A stretch of DNA of 54,424 nt from an uncultured Anaerolineales bacterium (lineage in GTDB: Bacteria > Chloroflexota > Anaerolineae > Aggregatilineales > Aggregatilineaceae): positions 1 to 54,424 of the forward strand of contig CAKZOB010000083.1 in the NCBI GenBank assembly GCA_937135955.1, given 5' to 3'. The notes under the pieces are model-generated. The model did not search any database. It worked only from the letters and a program-made list of their open reading frames with translations, and was not told the DNA's origin. How positions within the stretch are numbered: the first letter of the stretch is position 1; each line of letters begins with the position of its first letter. This document shows positions 24,270 to 31,913 of this stretch, piece by piece. The position numbers and the translations under genes are program-made.

Positions 24270-26840
24270 TCAGCTAATATCTCCCCGGCGTTCGGCCAGG
24301 GCAGCAATGCGGCGGGCCAGCAGGAAATGCTCCGGACGTGCAAGTGACGGATCGTCAGCATAGACAGTGCGGGCTTCGCGCTGTGCCAGCTCTACCAGAT
24401 GCGGATTCATCAATTCCGCCAGGCGAAATTGCCCAATGCCGCTCTGCCGGACTCCTAACAGATCGCCAGCGCCGCGTAGTTTCCAGTCAATCTCGGCCAG
24501 CCGGAAGCCGTCGGTGGTCTCTTCGAGCGCGCGCAGACGTTCGGTCGCTTCGTCGCTGGGCGATTCGGTGAGCAGCAGACAGAAAGAGCGGTGCTCACCG
24601 CGGCCAACCCGCCCGCGGAATTGATGCAACTGAGCCAGCCCGAAGCGCTCGGCGTGTTCGATGAGCATAACCGTGGCATTGGGCACATCAATTCCCACTT
24701 CGACGACGGAGGTGGAGACCAGCACCTGAATATCTCCGCGGGCAAAAGCGGCCATCGTGGCCTCTTTCTCCGCGGCGGACATCCGCCCATGTAGCAGGCC
24801 CAGCCGAAATTCGGGGAAAATGTCTCTCTGCAGGCGCTCGAACTCGTCTACCGCAGCGCTGGAGGCTTCGTCGGGATCGGAGCTTTCTACCAGGGGGTAG
24901 ATGATGAAAGCCTGATGGCCCTTCTGGAGCTGGGATCGGATAAAACCGTAGGCGCGTTCGCGCTCGTTCGGCCACAGAATGCGCGTCTCCACAGGAGAAC
25001 GGCCCGGCGGCATCTCGTCAATGAGGGTCAGGTCCAGGTCTGCATACAGGGTCAGGGCCAGGGTGCGCGGGATGGGCGTGGCGGTCATGACCAGCAGGTG
25101 CGGGTTGGTTCCCTTGCCGCGCAGAGTGGCGCGCTGTTCCACTCCGAAGCGGTGTTGCTCGTCAATGATCGCCAGACCCAGGTTGTTGAGGCTCACGTCT
25201 TCCTGGATCAGCGCGTGTGTCCCGATGATCACCTGCACAGAGCCATTGGTCAGGCCAGCATAAATCTCCTGTCGTTCAGCGGGCGGAGTATTGCCCGTCA
25301 GCAGGCGAATCTGGGCGTGCTCACAGCCGGGCAGGGCGGGCAGCAGGCGGCTGATATTGCGGGCGTGCTGCTCAGCCAGAATGCTGGTGGGGGCCATCAG
25401 CGCCGCCTGCCTGCCGTTGAGGACTGCGATAGCCATCGCCAGCGCAGCGACGACTGTCTTGCCGGAGCCAACGTCACCCTGCAACAGGCGATTCATAGGG
25501 ATGTCGCGGGCCAGGTCGGCGCGAATCTCGTCCAGGGCGCGACGTTGCGCACCGGTGAGAGCAAAGGGGAGCGTCGCCAGCGCTTGATGCAGCCACTCGT
25601 CGGTGACGGTAAGCGGCTGACCGGGCACGGACTGCCAGTCGCGGCGGGCGGCCATCACTGCCATCTGGAAGACGAACAACTCGTCGAAGCTCAGGCGCAG
25701 GCGAGCCCGTTCCAGATGATCCGCTGTATCCGGGAAGTGCACCTGTTCGAGCGCCCAACTCAACTCCGGAAAGCCCGTGCGTTCCAGCACTGCTTCCGGC
25801 AGATAGTCGGGGACCCCTACGCCGTAGTCATCGAGCGCCAGACGCACCAGACGGCGCATAGTACGGGCCGATAGCCCTTTGGTCAGCGGATAGACTGGCA
25901 CGATACGGTTGGTGTGCAGGTGTTCGCGTTCCAGAAATTCCCATTCAGGGTTAGTCATGGAAGGCGCGCCGCGGAAGCGCTCGACCTTGCCACTGAGCAC
26001 GACCATGCTTCCGCGCTTGAATTGCCGTTGTAGCCAGAGCTGTCCGAAGAAGAAGGTGTGCAGAGTGCCCGTGCTGTCTTCCAGTGTCGCGTGCAAGTAT
26101 GGCCGTCCGCCGCGCCCCTGTTTACGGGCAACAGACTCGATTTCGGCCACAATGCTGACAGTCTCGCCGGGCAACAGACGATTGAGGGGCCGCATCCGCG
26201 AGTAATCGTTGTAGCGGCGGGGGAAGGTGAACAGCAGATCGCCTACCGTGGCGATACCTAACCGCCCGAGCTTCTCGGCCATCTTGTCGCCCACCTTGGG
26301 CAGGCGGACTACAGGGGTTTGCAGAGCGGCCAGACGTTCGGCGGCCTGTTCGGGCGTGAGGGACTCGCGGCGACGCCGGCGCCCTGCTGGGCCAGGAAAA
26401 GGCGGCATACTGACAGGCTGCGGGGTCACAGATGCGCGCGAGGATGGCGCTGACGCTTCAGCGACGGTCTCCTCTTCAACGGGCACGAAGTCCGACTTTT
26501 CTTGATCGGTGGGAACTTGCGGTTCGCCCGACTCTTGTGGACTCTCTGTGAGGGCCGCGCCAGCCGTCTGGGGAGCGGGGATGCGCCCGGTGATACGCCC
26601 CAGCATATACTGAATGGCCTCAGCGCGCGCCGCGGGAACGGTTTCCCCGTCGTAAGCGTGTAACAATTCCACCAGTTCCTCGATAAGCTGATGGTGTTCG
26701 GGACGCTTGGCCTGCTGATGAGCGTCGCGCTGCCAGTTGGCCGCGAAAGCTCCCAGTCCGCCGATCACAGCCGTGTTGCGATAGCCGGTCTCTTGTTCGA
26801 GTTTGAGAATCTTGACCAGTGTTTCCAACGCCGAGGGCAT
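24270..26840 (-). CDS. recG: ATP-dependent DNA helicase RecG
   Basis: RecG remodels stalled forks and branched DNA. The 856 residues comprise an N-terminal helical and Pro-rich region (about 1-180), a wedge/OB domain (RLGIATVGDLLFTFPRRYND onward), and two helicase lobes: Walker A LLQGDVGSGKTVVAALA near 455, GTHALIQEDV, the DEQH box in AIIDEQHRFGVEQR near 560, TATPIPRTLALTLYADLD, and FRGRVGRGEHRSFCLLL. The N-terminal extension makes it longer than the E. coli enzyme, as in many Chloroflexota and Cyanobacteria. It starts ten bases after a fakB stop. Confidence 0.96.
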   Translation of the reverse strand: MPSALETLVKILKLEQETGYRNTAVIGGLGAFAANWQRDAHQQAKRPEHHQLIEELVELLHAYDGETVPAARAEAIQYMLGRITGRIPAPQTAGAALTESPQESGEPQVPTDQEKSDFVPVEEETVAEASAPSSRASVTPQPVSMPPFPGPAGRRRRRESLTPEQAAERLAALQTPVVRLPKVGDKMAEKLGRLGIATVGDLLFTFPRRYNDYSRMRPLNRLLPGETVSIVAEIESVARKQGRGGRPYLHATLEDSTGTLHTFFFGQLWLQRQFKRGSMVVLSGKVERFRGAPSMTNPEWEFLEREHLHTNRIVPVYPLTKGLSARTMRRLVRLALDDYGVGVPDYLPEAVLERTGFPELSWALEQVHFPDTADHLERARLRLSFDELFVFQMAVMAARRDWQSVPGQPLTVTDEWLHQALATLPFALTGAQRRALDEIRADLARDIPMNRLLQGDVGSGKTVVAALAMAIAVLNGRQAALMAPTSILAEQHARNISRLLPALPGCEHAQIRLLTGNTPPAERQEIYAGLTNGSVQVIIGTHALIQEDVSLNNLGLAIIDEQHRFGVEQRATLRGKGTNPHLLVMTATPIPRTLALTLYADLDLTLIDEMPPGRSPVETRILWPNERERAYGFIRSQLQKGHQAFIIYPLVESSDPDEASSAAVDEFERLQRDIFPEFRLGLLHGRMSAAEKEATMAAFARGDIQVLVSTSVVEVGIDVPNATVMLIEHAERFGLAQLHQFRGRVGRGEHRSFCLLLTESPSDEATERLRALEETTDGFRLAEIDWKLRGAGDLLGVRQSGIGQFRLAELMNPHLVELAQREARTVYADDPSLARPEHFLLARRIAALAERRGDIS

Positions 26841-26849
26841 GGGATTATC

Positions 26850-27695
26850 CTATCCTGCACTGCGGAGGACGGCTGCACCCAGGCCATGTGGCCCGACGTG
26901 CACGCCAATCACCGGTGTGACATTGACTCGTGGAATCTCCGTGTTGGGGGACAGGTCGGCCAGTGCCTGTGCCAGGCGTTCGCCCCCTTCCGGGAAGTTG
27001 GAATGCATGACAGCCAACCGCTCGTGCGGCGCTGCGGACCGCACCAGGTCGACCAGTGTGCTGAAGGCCCGCTGAGAAGTGCGGGCCCGCGTGACCGACG
27101 AAACCACCCCGTCGTACAGACGGATGATCGGTTTGATCTGAAAAAGCTCGCCCATAGCTGCTTTGGCCCACCCGACGCGCCCGCTGCGTCTCAGGTACTC
27201 GAACGTGTCCAGCGCGGCCCAGACCTCTACACGGGGCAAAGCCTGGTGAATGTCCCTGGCAATGGCGGCGGGTGACAATCCTGCAGCCGCGCGTTCGGCA
27301 GCCATGAGCACCAGCCATCCTAATCCCATGCTGATGGTACCGCTGTCAATGAGTGTCACCCGGTCGGGGGCGGTTTGCTCGGCGGCCAGGCGAAACGTAT
27401 TGAAGATACCGCTCAGCTTGGACGGGGCAGTCAGGGCGATGACGTGATCGGCTTCGGCCAGCGCTCTGCTCATTACTTCCAGCACCTGCCCGACTGGCGG
27501 CGCAGAAGTAGCGACGACCTCTTTGTGAGCCGTCAGCCGCTCATAGAACGCCGTGCGGGTGAGTTGTACGCCATCGTCCGCCAGACTTTCCAGACCAAAA
27601 TGCACGTAAGTGGGCACAACTCGGATGTCGTAGCGTTCCAGCCAGGCGCGCGGCAGATCGCAGGTGCTATCCGTCATGACCAGAATGCGCGTCAT
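26850..27695 (-). CDS. fakB: DegV/FakB family fatty-acid-binding protein (second of two)
   Basis: FakB proteins hold a fatty acid while FakA phosphorylates its carboxylate. The 281 residues show ILVMTDSTCDLP at the N-terminus, RVVPTYVHFG, a TSAPPVGQVLEV segment, the DSGTISMGLGWLVLMA region that positions the bound acid, and the C-terminal lobe with FEYLRRSGRVGWAKAAMG and IKPIIRLYDG. The ATG overlaps the preceding fakB stop by four bases (ATGA). It is one of two tandem, clearly diverged copies, which may bind different acyl chains. Confidence 0.9.
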   Translation of the reverse strand: MTRILVMTDSTCDLPRAWLERYDIRVVPTYVHFGLESLADDGVQLTRTAFYERLTAHKEVVATSAPPVGQVLEVMSRALAEADHVIALTAPSKLSGIFNTFRLAAEQTAPDRVTLIDSGTISMGLGWLVLMAAERAAAGLSPAAIARDIHQALPRVEVWAALDTFEYLRRSGRVGWAKAAMGELFQIKPIIRLYDGVVSSVTRARTSQRAFSTLVDLVRSAAPHERLAVMHSNFPEGGERLAQALADLSPNTEIPRVNVTPVIGVHVGPHGLGAAVLRSAG

Positions 27696-28564
27696 AGTAG
27701 CTCTTCCCCGGCTTCGGCTTGTTCTTGCACCACGACCCCATAGCCGTCAGGGCCGATCAGGGCTGCCAGACTGGGTTGGTATAACGCTTGAGGGAAAGTA
27801 CGGTCAGGGAACTCCATGGACAGATGTTCCAGCAAGAGGCGAGTTCGCTCCGCAGGGAGCAAGGCATTCGTCAAGATGACCAGATGCTGTAGCTCGGAGA
27901 ACTCGGCCACAAACTCAATGAGTTTCTCAATCGCCTGAGCCTGCGAGCGCACCTTTTCCATGGCGATGAGTTCACCGTTTTCGATGGTGAGAAAGGGCTT
28001 GATGTCGAGCATGGTGCCCAGCAAAACCTGCGCTTCGCTCAGTAGGTTGTTGTGGCGCAGGTAGGTGAGGGAGTCGACATAGAACACCGAGTAGACATGG
28101 GGCAGCAGCGAGCGAATCAGATGCACTATGTCATCCAGGGTGGCGCCGTCTTCGGCAGCACGCGCGGCCTGCTCGACCAGCAGGGCCAGTCCTACCGAGG
28201 TAGTCGTGGAATCCAGGGGCACAATGTCACAGCGCCCCAGCAACGATTTGCTGGCACGCAGAGCGTTTTCCCACGCCTGACTCATGTGGCGCGACATGGT
28301 AATCGCCAGAATCTGGTCGGTTTCGCGGTTGAGCCGTTTGAAAACCGCGGTGAAATCGTCCGCCGAGGGGGCCATCAGCCGGGCTGGAAACTCGGTCTGG
28401 CGGACAAGCTGGAAGAAGGCCTGCGATTCAATGTCAATGCCCTCGCGAAAGGCTCGTGGCCCCAACAGGATGGTGTGGGGCACAACCGTGATCCCATAGC
28501 GATCTACAACGGTGGAGTCGAGAAATTGAGCCGAACTATCGGTCACAATGCGCACTTTTCCCAC
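27692..28564 (-). CDS. fakB: DegV/FakB family fatty-acid-binding protein (first of two)
   Basis: The 290 residues have the DegV fold: VRIVTDSSAQFLDS at the N-terminus, VVPHTILLGPRAFREGID, TRLMAPSADDF-like substrate loop (ARLMAPSADDFTAVF), DSTTTSVGLALLVEQAARAA, and VYSVFYVDSLTYLRHNNLLS with IKPFLTIENGELIAMEKVRS. In Firmicutes FakB delivers exogenous or recycled fatty acids to FakA, giving acyl phosphate for PlsX/PlsY. It starts about 36 bases after the fakA stop and is translationally coupled to the second copy. Confidence 0.9.
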   Translation of the reverse strand: MGKVRIVTDSSAQFLDSTVVDRYGITVVPHTILLGPRAFREGIDIESQAFFQLVRQTEFPARLMAPSADDFTAVFKRLNRETDQILAITMSRHMSQAWENALRASKSLLGRCDIVPLDSTTTSVGLALLVEQAARAAEDGATLDDIVHLIRSLLPHVYSVFYVDSLTYLRHNNLLSEAQVLLGTMLDIKPFLTIENGELIAMEKVRSQAQAIEKLIEFVAEFSELQHLVILTNALLPAERTRLLLEHLSMEFPDRTFPQALYQPSLAALIGPDGYGVVVQEQAEAGEELL

Positions 28565-28600
28565 CAGGATATCCTCCCTTTTTGCCCGATGTGGTGAGCC

Positions 28601-30295
28601 TCATTCGGCGCTGACAATATAGTGATAATGCGCCTGCCCCCCATACACCACTTCGAACTCCTGGTCAGGATACGCTGCGCTCAACTCTTCGCTCACTTGT
28701 CGGGCGTCGGCCTCGTCAATGCCGTTGCCGTAATAGAGCGTGATCAGCTCGCATTCACCGGAACACATGCGTTCCAGCACCTCGCGCAACACCTGACTGA
28801 TTTCGTCGCCTGCCACGGCCAGAGAGCCGTCTATCAGCCCGATGATCTGTCCCTCAGTGACCTTGACGCCGTTCAACTCGACGCTGCGTGTGGCGGTGGT
28901 GATCTCGCCGGTAACTACTCTATCTTTGGCCTGGAACATGGCCTTTACCACGGTGTCCAGGTCGCCCTTGGGATCATAGGGCAACATGGCGCTGATGCCC
29001 TGCGGCATAGTGCGCGTGGGCACGACCACCACCTGCTGATCGGTGGCCAATCGCGCGGCCTGCTCGGCGGCCAGGATGATGTTCTTGTTGTTGGGCAAGA
29101 CAATCACCTTGCGGGTCGCTGCCCGCTGGATGGCATCGAGGATTTCCTGGGTGCTGGGGTTGTTGGTCTGACCTCCCATCACCAATTGGGCGGCACCAAG
29201 CTGGCGAAAGACCCGCGCCAGCCCATCTCCTGAAGCGACGCTGACTACAGCGATGTCGTCTTCGTCCAGTTCGATGGGGGGAATTTCCGCCAGCGAAGGC
29301 GGTGCGCCAGGCATGGGAGATGGCGCGGACGCTCTTTCGCGCACGTATTCCTGGTACTGTTCCTGCATGTTCTCGACTACGATGTCGCTCAGTGTCCCCA
29401 GGCTGACGCCATAACTGAGGGGAATGCCCGGATCGTGCACGTGAACATGCACCTTGATGGCCTGTTCGTTGCCGACGACCAGGGTTGACCAGCCCATGCT
29501 ATCTATCGCCGCGCGAATGGCGTTAACGTCGAGATTTTCCCCTTTGAGGATGAACTGCACGTCGTAGCCGTAGCCCAGTTCGTCCTCAGGGGCCAGCGTC
29601 TCTGCCAGATCGCGGGCCTCTGCCAGGGTTGCTTCTTTCACCTGGATCGCCTGCCCTTGCAGGTACAGGAGCATCCCTTCCAGGATGTAGACCAGACCGC
29701 TGCCGCCAGAATCCACAACGCCGGCTTTCTGAAGGATGGGCAGCATTTCCGGCGTGCGGGCCAGGGCGTCCTTGGCACGCAGCACCGTTCTGCGCAGGAT
29801 TTCAACCATGTCTTGGGTATCGCGCAGCGCTTCTTCGGCAGCTTCTGCTGCCTCGCGGGCGACAGTGAGAATGGTGCCCTCTACCGGTTTGATCACACCG
29901 CGATAGGCCGTGTCGGAGGCTTCGCGCAGCGCTTTGGCGAGCAGTTCGGGCGTCAGAATCTTTTGTTCCTTGAGGGCATGGGCAAAACCCTGCCACAGTT
30001 GAGACAGGATCGTGCCGGAGTTTCCTCGCGATCCCATCATCGCCCCATGAGCGATGCGCGCGGCTACCTGACCTACGTGCTCAGTGGCCCCAGACTCTTC
30101 AACTTCCCTGATGGCGTTGCGCATGGTCATGAGCATGTTGGTGCCTGTGTCGCCATCTGGCACGGGGAATACGTTCAACTGATTGACCAGCGCATGGTGT
30201 TGGTCGAGCCAGTCACGCCCTGCCTGGGCCAGACGCCACAGGGTGAGGCCGTTGCAGGCGGGTGTCTCGGAAGGGGAGGATGAATGGTCGGCCAT
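28601..30295 (-). CDS. fakA: Fatty acid kinase catalytic subunit FakA (DhaL-type kinase + YloV C-terminal domain)
   Basis: FakA phosphorylates FakB-bound fatty acids with ATP. The 564 residues start with a DhaL-like kinase domain: VNQLNVFPVPDGDTGTNML (Asp47/Asp49 for magnesium), HGAMMGSRGNSGTILSQLWQ, and LQKAGVVDSGGSGLVYILEG. The middle region has YGYDVQFILKGENLDVNAIR and KVHVHVHDPG, and the C-terminal YloV domain has VVMGGQTNNPSTQEIL and VIVLPNNKNIILAAEQAA. The order asp23-fakA with rpmB divergent is the same as yloU-yloV-rpmB in Bacillus. The two fakB genes directly downstream complete the system. Confidence 0.93.
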   Translation of the reverse strand: MADHSSSPSETPACNGLTLWRLAQAGRDWLDQHHALVNQLNVFPVPDGDTGTNMLMTMRNAIREVEESGATEHVGQVAARIAHGAMMGSRGNSGTILSQLWQGFAHALKEQKILTPELLAKALREASDTAYRGVIKPVEGTILTVAREAAEAAEEALRDTQDMVEILRRTVLRAKDALARTPEMLPILQKAGVVDSGGSGLVYILEGMLLYLQGQAIQVKEATLAEARDLAETLAPEDELGYGYDVQFILKGENLDVNAIRAAIDSMGWSTLVVGNEQAIKVHVHVHDPGIPLSYGVSLGTLSDIVVENMQEQYQEYVRERASAPSPMPGAPPSLAEIPPIELDEDDIAVVSVASGDGLARVFRQLGAAQLVMGGQTNNPSTQEILDAIQRAATRKVIVLPNNKNIILAAEQAARLATDQQVVVVPTRTMPQGISAMLPYDPKGDLDTVVKAMFQAKDRVVTGEITTATRSVELNGVKVTEGQIIGLIDGSLAVAGDEISQVLREVLERMCSGECELITLYYGNGIDEADARQVSEELSAAYPDQEFEVVYGGQAHYHYIVSAE

Positions 30296-30312
30296 AATGA
30301 TTCAGTGCTCTC

Positions 30313-30669
30313 TCATTCCGTTTTGCTCACGCGCAGGCCCTGAACGTGGACGTTCACCTGGTTGACCGACAGGCCGGTTGCTTGCTCAACAGCATAGCGC
30401 ACGCCGTTGATCAGGCTGTTGGCTACTGAGGCGATGCGCGTGCCGTATTCGATGATCACATAGACATCAATGATGATGTGATTGTCTTCCAGGCGGACGA
30501 CGATGCCGCGATTCGGGTCGCGAGTGAGACTGGCTGCAATGTCCGAAGCCAGATTGGGAGAAGCCATGCCCACCACACCATAGGTTTGCAGAGCGGCGTG
30601 ACTCGCCAGAGTGGCAATGGCAGTGGGCGATATTTCGATTGAGCCGCGAGGCGTATCGTTCGTTGTCAT
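30313..30669 (-). CDS. Asp23/Gls24 family envelope stress protein
   Basis: The 118 residues fit the Asp23 (YloU) family: GSIEISPTAIATLASHAALQ, YGVVGMAS, a variable middle, the long strand HIIIDVYVIIEYGTRIASVA, and the C-terminal VNQVNVHVQGLRV. Proteins of this family associate with the membrane and affect the envelope in Firmicutes; the small versions next to fakA have unknown function. It is the first gene of the minus-strand cluster, 17 bases before fakA, and shares a divergent promoter region with rpmB. Confidence 0.92.
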   Translation of the reverse strand: MTTNDTPRGSIEISPTAIATLASHAALQTYGVVGMASPNLASDIAASLTRDPNRGIVVRLEDNHIIIDVYVIIEYGTRIASVANSLINGVRYAVEQATGLSVNQVNVHVQGLRVSKTE

Positions 30670-30700
30670 GGGTTATCCCGTCACTGTTCCCGGATGGCCC

Positions 30701-30748
30701 TTGCGTTGTGCTCCGCTCTATGGTAGCATGGCGTCCGCTTGTTTGACA
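30701..30748. promoter_or_regulatory. Overlapping divergent promoters for rpmB and the asp23-fakA cluster
   Basis: Plus strand: TTGCGT (30701-30706), 17 bases, TAGCAT (30724-30729) toward rpmB. Minus strand: TGTCAA (30743-30748), 17 bases, TACCAT (30720-30725) toward asp23. The two -10 boxes overlap, so the promoters should compete. Confidence 0.45.
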
Positions 30749-30777
30749 GATCGAACAATTGGTGGTGAGGCGTAGCC

Positions 30778-30972
30778 ATGGCAAAGTGTGAAGTGTGTGG
30801 GAAGGGGCCGCAGTTCGGGCACAATGTGAGCCACTCCAACCGCCGGACCAAGCGCCAGTTCAAGGCGAATATCCAGCGTGTGACTGTAATGGAAAACGGT
30901 CGCCCGGTGCGCAAGTATATGTGCACCCGTTGCATTCGCACGCTCAGCAAAGACATCAAAGTGCGCTCCTAG
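30778..30972 (+). CDS. rpmB: 50S ribosomal protein L28 (zinc-binding form)
   Basis: The 64 residues read [20 protein letters not shown] at the start, the L28 signature, with zinc cysteines 4, 7, 49 and 52 (the second pair in [10 protein letters not shown]). GGTGAGG precedes the ATG. It is divergent from asp23-fakA and ends in a clear terminator. The C+ forms of L28 and L32 in one window imply a zinc-dependent set; zinc-free paralogues may exist elsewhere. Confidence 0.97.
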   Translation: MAKCEVCGKGPQFGHNVSHSNRRTKRQFKANIQRVTVMENGRPVRKYMCTRCIRTLSKDIKVRS

Positions 30973-31005
30973 TTCTCTGTACGCGATGCCCCAGGCGTTT
31001 CGGAG

Positions 31006-31028
31006 AGCCAGCATACGCTGGCTTTTTT
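31006..31028 (+). terminator. Terminator after rpmB
   Basis: AGCCAGC (31006-31012), loop ATAC, GCTGGCT (31017-31023), then a run of T. It reaches the last base of the convergent rpe gene. Confidence 0.9.
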
Positions 31029-31711
31029 CATATACTCACCCGAACCCGGCTGGCAGCAGCGCGCAATGAGGCGATCGCCGCGGCGATGCCTTCTGGCGCA
31101 CCAAAGACAAAGGTGCCAGCTACCAGTACGCTGGCTCCCTTCGCCACAACCTGGGGGGCAGTCAGCAGATCAATGCCACCGTCTACCTGGATATCTACTG
31201 TCAGGCCGCGCTGGACGATCGCAGCGCGTATCTGCTCGATCTTGCGCAGCGTCTCCGGGATGAATTGCTGTCCGCCAAAACCAGGGTTAACAGTCATCAC
31301 CAGCACCATATCCACAAAGGGCAGAATTTCTTCGACCATAACCGCCGGGGTATGTGGATTGAGGGCCACTGCGGGCCTGGCTCCCGCTTCGCGGATCTGC
31401 TGAATGACACGGTGCAGATGAGGGCAGGTTTCAACGTGAACAGTGATGCGGTCGGCTCCGGCCTGCACGAATGCCCCGATATGCTTCTCTGGTTCGACAA
31501 TCATCAGATGGACATCGAGGGGGAGCGAGGTAGCGCGCCGGGCTGCTTCGACAATTAGCGGTCCCATGGTGATGTTGGGCACGAAACGGCCATCCATCAC
31601 GTCCACATGGATGAGGTCGGCTCCTGCTTGCTGTGCTTCGGCGATCTGAGCGCCAAGACGGGTGAAGTCAGCGGCCAGTATGGATGGTGCAATCAGAATG
31701 TGTTCTGGCAC
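31028..31711 (-). CDS. rpe: Ribulose-phosphate 3-epimerase
   Basis: Rpe interconverts ribulose 5-phosphate and xylulose 5-phosphate in the pentose phosphate pathway. The 227-residue TIM barrel shows IAPSILAADFTRLG, IHVDVMDGRFVPNITMGP (the metal His/Asp pair), LPLDVHLMIVEPEKH, VALNPHTPAV, LVMTVNPGFGGQQFIPETL and IQVDGGID. The start is GTG 31711 with GGGAG upstream. It faces rpmB. In Bacillus rpe also lies close to rpmB, so the placement is part of a conserved neighbourhood. Confidence 0.95.
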   Translation of the reverse strand: MPEHILIAPSILAADFTRLGAQIAEAQQAGADLIHVDVMDGRFVPNITMGPLIVEAARRATSLPLDVHLMIVEPEKHIGAFVQAGADRITVHVETCPHLHRVIQQIREAGARPAVALNPHTPAVMVEEILPFVDMVLVMTVNPGFGGQQFIPETLRKIEQIRAAIVQRGLTVDIQVDGGIDLLTAPQVVAKGASVLVAGTFVFGAPEGIAAAIASLRAAASRVRVSI

Positions 31712-31745
31712 GATCGGATGCTCCCTGGTTGCTCACGCGCCGTGT

Positions 31746-31775
31746 ATCTTAACTGATGGGGCGCGCAGAGATCAA
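31746..31775 (-). promoter_or_regulatory. Likely rpe promoter
   Basis: On the minus strand: TTGATC (31770-31775), 18 bases, TAAGAT (31746-31751), giving a leader of about 28 bases. Confidence 0.5.
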
Positions 31776-31809
31776 TATACCCGTAAAATGCAGTCCACAA
31801 CAGCATTCT

Positions 31810-31838
31810 TTGCAGAGTTAGAACACCAGTGCTAGAAT
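31810..31838 (+). promoter_or_regulatory. Promoter of ftsK
   Basis: TTGCAG (31810-31815), 17 bases, TAGAAT (31833-31838). The expected start near 31845 rules out the in-frame GTG at 31842 as an initiation codon and supports a start at or after 31914. Confidence 0.7.
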
Positions 31839-31913
31839 GAAGTGACGCTACCGACCGGCTGTAGATTATGGGAGGGGGAAGGCCGGTCGGCCAATTATGG
31901 GAACATATACTTC

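Noticed and set aside
28601-30295. Dihydroxyacetone kinase assignment for the DhaL-domain protein
   Set aside because: The C-terminal YloV domain and the asp23 and fakB neighbours fit FakA; no DhaK-type substrate domain is present.
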